Source: GAS188 sp044445965 (GTDB lineage Bacteria; Pseudomonadota; Alphaproteobacteria; Rhizobiales; Beijerinckiaceae). From it: DNA of 64,000 nucleotides. A program made the position numbers and the translations under genes. The notes beneath the pieces are model-generated. The model searched no databases. It was given only the letters and a program-made list of their open reading frames with translations, and was not told the DNA's origin. Location of the stretch: the NCBI GenBank assembly GCA_044445965.1, contig JBIOEJ010000009.1, positions 1-64,000 of the forward strand, read 5' to 3'. Of the stretch, positions 25,695 to 32,406 are shown in pieces; positions within the stretch are counted from its first letter, which is position 1; every line of letters begins with the position of its first letter.

Positions 25695-27665
25695 ATGTCA
25701 TCCGTCCCGCATCTCGGCCCACGACCGGACGCTCCGAAGAGCTCCTCTCCCGCCGATCCGTCGAAAACGGCCGGCGCGGCCAAGCGCGAGACCAGCCTCC
25801 TGCGCACCATGGTGCGGCTATGGCCCTATCTTTGGCCGTCCGACCGCTTCGATCTCAAGCTGCGCGTCGCCGCCTCGCTGGCGCTGACCATCGTCTCGAA
25901 GCTCGTCACCATCGCGGTGCCCTTCACCTTCAAATGGGCGACGGACGCGCTCGCCGGAGCCGCCAAGGGCGCGAGCGTATCGCATGCCGTGCTCGGGATC
26001 GCGATCGCCGGCCCGTTGGCGCTGACCGTGCTCTACGGGGTGGTGCGGATCATCATGGTGGTCTTGACGCAGATGCGCGAAGCGCTGTTCGCGCGGGTGG
26101 CGCTGCACGCGGTGCGCCGCCTCGCCTGGCGGACCTTCGAGCATATGCATCGCTTGTCGCTGCGCTTCCATCTCGAGCGCAAGACCGGCGGCCTCACCCG
26201 CGTGCTCGAGCGGGGCCGCAACGGCATCGAGGAATTGTCGCGCCTCACCATGATGACGGTCATCCCGACGGTGGTCGAGTTCGCCCTCGTCATCTCGGTG
26301 TTCTGGCTGCATTTCGACTGGCGCTACGTGGTGCTCATCACGGTGATGATAGCCGTCTACCTGACCTATACGGTCATCGCCACCAATTGGCGCATCGGCA
26401 TCCGCCGCGTCATGAACAGCTCCGACACGGAGGCGACGACCAAGGCGGTCGACAGCCTGCTCAATTACGAGACCGTCAAGTATTTCGGCGCCGAGAGGCG
26501 CGAGGCCGAGCGCTACGACCTGTCGATGGCGCGCTATGAGGGATCGAGCGTCAAGTCCTACACCTCGCTCGCCGTCCTCAATACCGGCCAGGCGGCGATC
26601 TTCACCGTCGGCCTGACCATGGCGATGGCGCTCTGCGCGGTCGGGGTGGTCGAGGGCACCGAGACGGTCGGGGATTTCGTGATGGTCAACGCCATGATGG
26701 TGCAGCTCTACATCCCCTTGAACTTCATGGGCATGGTCTATCGCGAGATCAAGCAGGCGACCATCGACATCGAGGAGATGTTCCAGATCCTCGGCAAGAA
26801 TCCCGAGATCGCCGATCGTCCCGGCGCCAAGCCCCTCGCGGTCACGAAGGGCGAGGTCCGCTTCGACGACGTGCGCTTCGCCTATGAGGCGAACCGCCCG
26901 ATCCTGAAGGGCGTCTCCTTCGAGGTGCCGGCCGGCAAGACGGTCGCCATCGTCGGGCCGTCCGGCGCCGGCAAGTCGACGATCTCGCGCCTGCTCTTCC
27001 GCTTCTACGAGCCGCAGGGCGGGCGCATCTTGATCGACGGGCAGGATATCGGCCTCGTCACGCAGGAATCGCTGCGCCGCGCGCTCGGCATGGTGCCGCA
27101 GGACACGGTGCTGTTCAACGACACGATCGGCTACAATGTCCGCTATGGCCGCTGGGATGCCTCCGAGGCCGAGGTCCAGGAAGCAGCCGACCTCGCCCAG
27201 ATCGGGCAATTCATCAAGACCCTGCCCGAGGGCTACAAGACGCCGGTCGGCGAGCGCGGCCTGAAGCTCTCGGGCGGCGAGAAGCAGCGTGTCGCCATCG
27301 CCCGCACCCTGCTCAAGGGTCCGCCCATCCTCGTCCTCGACGAGGCGACCTCGGCGCTCGACTCGTTCACCGAGCAGGAGATCCAGGCGGCGCTCGACCG
27401 GGTGGCCCAAGGGCGCACCACCATCGTCATCGCGCATCGGCTCTCGACCGTGGTGAAGGCCGACGAGATCATCGTCCTCGACAAGGGGGTGGTGGCGGAG
27501 CGCGGCGCCCATGCCGAGCTTCTGGCCCGCCAAGGCCTCTACGCCGCTCTGTGGAACCGTCAGCGCGAGATGGATGCGGCCCGCGAGGCGCTCAAGCGCG
27601 CCGAGGCCGAGGAGGGCGAAAGCCTGCGCCTGTCGCTGACGAGGGAAGCGCAGGCCGCGGAGTGA
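25695..27665 (+). CDS. ABC exporter, Atm1/HMT1-type
   Basis: This is a 656-residue half-size exporter: an N-terminal six-helix domain (about residues 60-350) fused to an ATPase (about 385-630). The segment GLTRVLERGRNGIEELSR and NYETVKYFGAERREAERYD are characteristic of the mitochondrial Atm1/ABCB6-7 and bacterial Atm1 group, which export glutathione-linked iron-sulfur intermediates or metals. ATPase motifs: GPSGAGKST, LSGGEKQRVAIARTL, ILVLDEATSALD and VIAHRLSTV. The start at 25695 is favoured because upstream sequence is not protein-like. It probably works as a homodimer. Physiological substrate unknown. Confidence 0.9.
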   Translation: MSSVPHLGPRPDAPKSSSPADPSKTAGAAKRETSLLRTMVRLWPYLWPSDRFDLKLRVAASLALTIVSKLVTIAVPFTFKWATDALAGAAKGASVSHAVLGIAIAGPLALTVLYGVVRIIMVVLTQMREALFARVALHAVRRLAWRTFEHMHRLSLRFHLERKTGGLTRVLERGRNGIEELSRLTMMTVIPTVVEFALVISVFWLHFDWRYVVLITVMIAVYLTYTVIATNWRIGIRRVMNSSDTEATTKAVDSLLNYETVKYFGAERREAERYDLSMARYEGSSVKSYTSLAVLNTGQAAIFTVGLTMAMALCAVGVVEGTETVGDFVMVNAMMVQLYIPLNFMGMVYREIKQATIDIEEMFQILGKNPEIADRPGAKPLAVTKGEVRFDDVRFAYEANRPILKGVSFEVPAGKTVAIVGPSGAGKSTISRLLFRFYEPQGGRILIDGQDIGLVTQESLRRALGMVPQDTVLFNDTIGYNVRYGRWDASEAEVQEAADLAQIGQFIKTLPEGYKTPVGERGLKLSGGEKQRVAIARTLLKGPPILVLDEATSALDSFTEQEIQAALDRVAQGRTTIVIAHRLSTVVKADEIIVLDKGVVAERGAHAELLARQGLYAALWNRQREMDAAREALKRAEAEEGESLRLSLTREAQAAE

Positions 27666-27686
27666 GCGCGCATCGGCGCCTATCCC

Positions 27687-27803
27687 TCCCCTGCTCTTGC
27701 AAGGGAGGGTGGCCGCGCAGCGGCCGGGTGGGGTCCGCTGCCGGAGACGGCTCCCACCCGTCCGCTCGGCAAGGGCCTCCAAAGCTCGACGCTTTGCGTC
27801 GGC
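27687..27803. repeat. Intergenic repeat cluster with partial family C element
   Basis: The 202-base gap between the exporter and MutT holds a GC-rich palindromic piece (GGCCGCGCAGCGGCC within GGTGGCCGCGCAGCGGCCGG) and, at 27779-27792, CCAAAGCTCGACGC, the reverse complement of the family C right-hand segment. The second stem here is degraded (GACGC-TTT-GCGTC). It looks like a nest of mobile palindromic elements, with no coding sequence recognised. Confidence 0.6.
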
Positions 27804-27867
27804 AGAGGATTCGATCGGCGCCGGCGCGCATCATTGGCTTCCGCCTCTCGACGTCCCGGTCGAGGCA

Positions 27868-28278
27868 ATGACCCTGCCCATACTCCTCGTCGTCGCCTGC
27901 GCGCTCGTCGATCCGGACGGGCGCGTGCTGATCGCCGAGCGCCCCGCCGGCAAGCCGATGGCGGGCCTGTGGGAATTCCCCGGCGGCAAGCTGCGGCAGG
28001 GCGAGGGGCCCGAGGCATGCCTCATCCGCGAGCTTGCCGAGGAGCTCGGCATCGCGGTCGAGATGGCCTGCCTCGCCCCGCTCAGCTTCGCGAGCCATGC
28101 CTATGCGACCTTCCACCTCTTGATGCCGCTCTTCATCTGCCGCAAATGGACCGGCATCGCCTCCCCGCTCGAGGGCCAGCGCCTCGCCTGGGTGCGCCCG
28201 GGAAAGCTGCGCGATTATGCGATGCCGCCGGCCGACGCACCGCTCATCCCGGCGCTGATCGATCTACTGGGAGCGTGA
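27868..28278 (+). CDS. mutT: MutT-type Nudix hydrolase
   Basis: This is a 136-residue Nudix enzyme. The Nudix box is complete: GGKLRQGEGPEACLIRELAE, then ELGI (GX5EX7REUXEEXGU). The rest (LVVACALVDPDGRVLIAERP and FHLLMPLFICRKWTG) matches MutT/8-oxo-dGTP diphosphatase, which removes oxidised nucleotides from the pool. The ATG at 27868 matches the family's length (about 130); a longer frame from 27697 runs back through the repeats. The next gene starts 80 bases downstream. Confidence 0.88.
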   Translation: MTLPILLVVACALVDPDGRVLIAERPAGKPMAGLWEFPGGKLRQGEGPEACLIRELAEELGIAVEMACLAPLSFASHAYATFHLLMPLFICRKWTGIASPLEGQRLAWVRPGKLRDYAMPPADAPLIPALIDLLGA

Positions 28279-28357
28279 CGGGGTTGATATCGCGCTTGAC
28301 GCAAGACGCATTTGGTTCGACGGCCGAGCGTCGTTCATAAGCGTTGGAGGAGCCCGC

Positions 28358-30457
28358 ATGCGGTCGAGGCCAGGCATCATCCTCATCTTCTCCCTCACCA
28401 TGGGCCTTGCCGGCTTCTTGCTGTTCCAGGTCCAGCCCATGCTGGCGAAGTTCATCCTGCCCTGGTTCGGCGGCAGCGCCACCACCTGGACCGTGTGCAT
28501 GCTGTTCTTCCAATGCGCGCTCCTGTTGGGCTACGCCTATGCCTATGCGGTGACGCGGCCGCTGACCTTGAGGACGCAGGCGCTGGCGCAGATCGGCATC
28601 CTCCTCGCCGTCGCCCTGCTCTTCCTGCCGATCACGCCGTCGGACGCGCTGAAGCCCACCGATTCGAAGGATCCGGTCTGGCGCATCATCTACCTGCTCG
28701 GCGCCTATGTCGGCATGCCCTATGTGGTGCTGGCCACGACCTCGCCGCTCCTGCAGCGCTGGCTCGGCCATCTCCACGTCGATCTGCGCGCCTCGCGCTT
28801 CTTCGCCATCTCCAATTTGGGTTCCTTCCTCGGGCTATTGAGCTACCCCTTCGTCTTCGAGCGCTTCGTGGCGACGCTCGACCAGACGAAGCTGTGGTCC
28901 TACGCCTTCTGGGCTTACGTGCTGCTGTTCGCGCTCTGCGCCGTGCTGGTCGCGACGGGGCCTTCGGGCGCCGAGATCGACGTCTCGCCCGATGCCGGCG
29001 AGGGCGGCAGCGAGCCCAAGCGCTTCTTCCCGCTCTGGCTTCTCTATTCGGCGCTCGGCTCGGTGTTGCTGCTCGCCACCACCAACCAGATCGCCCAATG
29101 GTCCGCCGTGATCCCTTTCCTCTGGGTGCTGCCGCTCAGCCTCTATCTCCTGACCTTCGTCCTCGCCTTCGGCCAGCAGCGCGCCTATCGGCGCATGCCC
29201 TTCCTCATCGTGTTCGTCGTCCTCGCGGTATTGAGCCAATACCTCGCGAGGCCCGAAAGCTCGGGTGCTCTTTTGGTGCAGCTCGGCCTGCAATGCGCGA
29301 CCCTGTTCGCCGGCTGCATGATCTGCCACGGCGAATTGGTGCGGCTGCAGCCGCCGGCCCGCGATCTGCCGCGCTTCTACATGGCGGTGGCGCTCGGCGG
29401 GGCGCTGGGCGGGGCCTTCGTCACCTTGCTCTCGCCGTTGATCTTCAAGGATTTCTACGAGCACCCGCTGGTGATCGCGGTGATCGCCGGCCTCGGCTTC
29501 TGGCTCGAACGTGGCTCGCTCTTGCGGCATGCCGCTCCCTGGCCGCGCGGCGCGATGCTGGCGGCCCTCGTCTTGTTGCTCGCCGGCGCCGCCAGGGAGG
29601 TCTACGCCGAAGTCTCGAACGAGGGCGATGTCGTGGAGCGCATCCGCAACTTCTACGGCGTCGTCAAGGTCTACAAGACCGACAAGGACGATCCCGAAGA
29701 GTACGCGTTCAACATGCAGCAGGCGGGCGTCGACCAGGGGTCGCAGTTTCAAACGCCGGCGCGGCGCCGCGAGCCGTCCTGCGCCTATGACAAGGAGAGC
29801 GGCGTCGGCCTGGCGCTGCGCTTCCAGAAGAAGCGTCGCGCAGGCGACCCCGACGCGCCTTTGCGCGTCGGCATCATCGGGCTTGGCGCCGGCATGGTCG
29901 CCGCGCATGGCCGGCCGGGCGACCTGCTGCGCTATTACGAGCTCAACCCGGCCGTGACCAAGCTGGCGCTGCGGCACTTTTCCTTCCTTCAGGACGGCCC
30001 CGCCCGCGTCGAGATCGCGCAAGGCGACGGGCGCATCCTGCTCGAGCGCGAAAGCCGAGGCGGCGCCTCGCAGGGTTTCGACGTTCTGATCATCGATGCC
30101 TTCCGCGGCGCCTCCCCGCCCATGCACCTGATGACGCGCGAAGCCTTCGCGGTCTATCTGCGGCATCTGCAGCCGGACGGCATCCTCGCCGTCAACTTCG
30201 AGCTCGACACCTTCGAGATGGCGCCGCTGCACCGGGGCCTGGCGCAAGCCTTCGGCTTGCAGGTGAACTGGTTCGAGACGGACGAGGACAGCGGGGAATG
30301 CGAGGAGGCCTCGAGCTGGGCCCTCTATTCGCGCGACGCGAAGCTCTGGGACGTGCCCGAGGTGAAGGACGCCATCTCCGACTGGCGCGACGAATCCAAG
30401 TCGCAGCTCGTCTGGACGGACGATAACGCCAATCTGATGAGCATCGTCAATTGGTGA
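28358..30457 (+). CDS. Membrane protein fused to spermidine-synthase-like domain
   Basis: This is a 699-residue protein. Residues 1 to about 430 hold some 10-12 membrane helices (IILIFSLTMGLAGFLLFQVQ; MLFFQCALLLGYAYAYAV). The C-terminal part from about 500 (LRVGIIGLGAGMVAAHGRPG; LLRYYELNPAVTKLALRHF; FDVLIIDAFRGASPP) is an aminopropyltransferase/SAM-dependent methyltransferase-like fold. Fused membrane-spermidine synthase-like proteins are widespread and largely uncharacterised. The acidic ligand positions of true spermidine synthase are not all obvious, so a different small-molecule or membrane substrate is possible. Short gap after mutT; no related pathway genes are nearby. Confidence 0.82.
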   Translation: MRSRPGIILIFSLTMGLAGFLLFQVQPMLAKFILPWFGGSATTWTVCMLFFQCALLLGYAYAYAVTRPLTLRTQALAQIGILLAVALLFLPITPSDALKPTDSKDPVWRIIYLLGAYVGMPYVVLATTSPLLQRWLGHLHVDLRASRFFAISNLGSFLGLLSYPFVFERFVATLDQTKLWSYAFWAYVLLFALCAVLVATGPSGAEIDVSPDAGEGGSEPKRFFPLWLLYSALGSVLLLATTNQIAQWSAVIPFLWVLPLSLYLLTFVLAFGQQRAYRRMPFLIVFVVLAVLSQYLARPESSGALLVQLGLQCATLFAGCMICHGELVRLQPPARDLPRFYMAVALGGALGGAFVTLLSPLIFKDFYEHPLVIAVIAGLGFWLERGSLLRHAAPWPRGAMLAALVLLLAGAAREVYAEVSNEGDVVERIRNFYGVVKVYKTDKDDPEEYAFNMQQAGVDQGSQFQTPARRREPSCAYDKESGVGLALRFQKKRRAGDPDAPLRVGIIGLGAGMVAAHGRPGDLLRYYELNPAVTKLALRHFSFLQDGPARVEIAQGDGRILLERESRGGASQGFDVLIIDAFRGASPPMHLMTREAFAVYLRHLQPDGILAVNFELDTFEMAPLHRGLAQAFGLQVNWFETDEDSGECEEASSWALYSRDAKLWDVPEVKDAISDWRDESKSQLVWTDDNANLMSIVNW

Positions 30458-30459
30458 GC

Positions 30460-30484
30460 GAGGGTGCGCGTCCCGCGCACCATG
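30460..30484. repeat. Palindromic element, family B copy 1
   Basis: GGTGCGCG-TCC-CGCGCACC (30463-30481) forms an 8-base-pair stem. It starts 2 bases after the spermidine-synthase-like stop. Near-identical copies lie at 41359-41384 and 41417-41441; copy 1 and copy 2 also share the following ATG-CGCGACG context, so the conserved unit is longer than the stem. Confidence 0.75.
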
Positions 30485-30517
30485 CTCGCGACGGCACCGG
30501 CCCGGGCTGCGTTCCGA

Positions 30518-30934
30518 TCAACGGGCGGCGAGACGGGGGCGCCCTCCCTTCGCTCCGTTTGCCCGTGCCGCCGCGGCCTTCGCGGGCGACGTCGCCTGTC
30601 CTGCGCGGCGGGCGAGCTCACTGGTCATCCACGCACGCGTGCCGAAGATGCCGGACACGAGCGCCGGAACTTGGAGATCGACATCGAGCTTGGGCCAATG
30701 CAGATTCAACCCGAGCCCATCGACTTCGACCTTGGCGAGATCCTCCTCGCTGGCACCGTGCAGGTCCTGCACGAGCCGCGCCGGGAAAGCGTAACTGCAG
30801 CCGTTGACGAGATCGATCACGACGCGGCCAGTGATCTTGTCATAATGCGCCGCAGAGGCGCGAGGCTCGGTCAGGAGCACTTCGCGGCCGCGTGCCTCGG
30901 CTGCTCTCAACTGTGCGTCAGTCACGCCGACCAT
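30518..30934 (-). CDS. DUF2442 protein, downstream half of a two-gene pair
   Basis: This is a 138-residue protein containing a DUF2442 domain (GRVVIDLVNGCSYAFPARLV; LGLNLHWPKLDVDLQVPALV). The C-terminal tail is Lys/Ala/Arg-rich and DNA-binding-like (AKAAAARANGAKGGRPRLAA). DUF2442 and DUF4160 genes frequently pair in bacterial genomes and are considered candidate toxin-antitoxin modules, with DUF2442 as antitoxin; this is not proven. It overlaps the DUF4160 gene by 17 bases, so it is translationally coupled. Confidence 0.8.
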   Translation of the reverse strand: MVGVTDAQLRAAEARGREVLLTEPRASAAHYDKITGRVVIDLVNGCSYAFPARLVQDLHGASEEDLAKVEVDGLGLNLHWPKLDVDLQVPALVSGIFGTRAWMTSELARRAGQATSPAKAAAARANGAKGGRPRLAAR

Positions 30935-31166
30935 GGATGCGCTCCCACTCTTGCAAGAATGCGTCGCGGCGCTCGACGACCTCGACCATCAGGCGCCGCA
31001 TGTCGGAGCGCTTGATGCCGATGCTATATACCGCCTCGGGCGTGCCATCCGGCCCAAGCAGATTGATCTTCGCCTGTCCCGCTCCGGTTATGTGGACATG
31101 AGCCGGCTCGTGGTCGAGCGTGTAGATCACGAACCGGAATCCATGAGCGCGATGGACAACGACCAC
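30918..31166 (-). CDS. DUF4160 protein, upstream half of a two-gene pair
   Basis: This is an 82-residue protein with the DUF4160 hallmark DHEPAHVHITG and the following beta strand KINLLGPDG. It lacks a signal peptide. With the overlapping DUF2442 gene it forms a compact operon, and the HxH-bearing protein is the proposed toxin-like member. Promoter must lie in 31167-31228, since the next gene upstream on this strand starts at 32146 and ends at 31229 (62-base gap). Confidence 0.82.
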   Translation of the reverse strand: MVVVHRAHGFRFVIYTLDHEPAHVHITGAGQAKINLLGPDGTPEAVYSIGIKRSDMRRLMVEVVERRDAFLQEWERIHGRRD

Positions 31167-31228
31167 CGCTCAATATAACCCATCAGACGGGTTTATCAAC
31201 TCTAGCCCCACGAGTTATGGCCCGAATG

Positions 31229-32146
31229 CTATCGTGCAACGCTCGCCCATTCGGCGTGCGAAAGGTAGTCGCCGGACCGGTAGAGCAGCTTCTCCCTCAC
31301 ATAGTGCTGGCGTATCTGAGACCAGTTCGCCAGATGCATGACGCCGATCTCGCGTGACGGCAGCAGCATGTTCGTGACCACGCGGCCGCTCGCTTGTGTC
31401 CTCAGGGCTCCGCCCTCGTTGCAATGGAAGTTGTAGAGCGGGTCTAGCCGCACGATGAGGTCCGTCCGGATGATCACGGCGTTGAGCGCGATCTGCTCGG
31501 CGAGATGCATGAGCCTCCCATCCCGCACCGCGACGAGGGGATAGAGGCTTTCGACCTCGTGACGCCAGAGCGCCCAGATCGGGCTCGCCCGCCGCATGCC
31601 GAAGACCCCGCTCGAGTAGTGGAGCCGCATTGCCGCTTTCTTGGCGAAGTCGGGTTCGTAGCAGCTCGCATACCAGCCGCGTTGGGTGTTCAGCAGGCCC
31701 TCGATATCCGTGTAGAAGGTCGGGTTGTAATGGGAGTTGCCCGGCGCCAGCATCACGGCGTCGGGCACCGCATTGGCGCCGGCTCGCAAGACCTTCACGA
31801 CATCGCCGTTCTGCAGCCACAGATCGCAATCGAGCCAGATGAAGTGCTCGAACCGGGGCAACAGCTCCGGCAGCCAGGGCCGCACCACCTGGGCGCGCTG
31901 CACCGGCCGGATGACGGCCATGATCCTTTGCGGGATCAGCGCTGAATCGAATGGCACGATCTCGACGCCATGTTCCCGCATCCAGGACAGTGCCTCCGGC
32001 CCGCAGCCGATATCGATGAGGATCAGCTTGGTGTCGCCGTCGGGATAGCCAGCCTCGGCGAGCGAGAGCACCAGGCCGCGCGCCAGGAAGACATAGGCGT
32101 CGTCGCAGGAGAACACGATCGCCGTGGTGGCAGGTTTCTCGGTCAT
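31229..32146 (-). CDS. Glycosyltransferase, GT8-like fold
   Basis: This is a 305-residue protein with a nucleotide-sugar transferase fold (GT-A): an opening strand TAIVFSCDDAYVFLARGLVL, LILIDIGCGPEALSWMREHG, and a DxD-type metal motif IWLDCDLWLQNGDVV. An acidic HYSSGVFGMRR loop follows. It lacks a leader and is soluble. Family members add sugars to lipopolysaccharide or other cell-surface molecules. Donor and acceptor cannot be assigned. The ATG at 32146 starts at the fold boundary; a longer frame to 32248 has no leader-like or domain-like sequence. Confidence 0.7.
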   Translation of the reverse strand: MTEKPATTAIVFSCDDAYVFLARGLVLSLAEAGYPDGDTKLILIDIGCGPEALSWMREHGVEIVPFDSALIPQRIMAVIRPVQRAQVVRPWLPELLPRFEHFIWLDCDLWLQNGDVVKVLRAGANAVPDAVMLAPGNSHYNPTFYTDIEGLLNTQRGWYASCYEPDFAKKAAMRLHYSSGVFGMRRASPIWALWRHEVESLYPLVAVRDGRLMHLAEQIALNAVIIRTDLIVRLDPLYNFHCNEGGALRTQASGRVVTNMLLPSREIGVMHLANWSQIRQHYVREKLLYRSGDYLSHAEWASVAR

Positions 32147-32406
32147 CGTAGACCCGGCGAAGGAGGGGATTGGCGAGCCGGTCGGCTTTCCAAGTCTCGC
32201 CCGAACGGCGGCCGATCGGTCGGTTCTCGAAATCGTTCGGGAATCCAATGGGCCGCATCATTGCTCGGAGCCGACCGGGCGGCAATGGGCAGGCTCGCCG
32301 GAAACTGTGACCCCGATCGCGTTCTCGCAGCTATCGAGCGAGGGAAGCGAGTGCTAGAGTTGATCGACTAGGCGTACATGGGACGAGTTCGGGGGAGTCC
32401 TGCCCC

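Noticed and set aside
25818..27782. 654-codon minus-strand frame opposite the ABC exporter
   Set aside because: Asp/His/Arg-rich antisense translation with no motifs; the exporter on the plus strand has all ATPase signatures.
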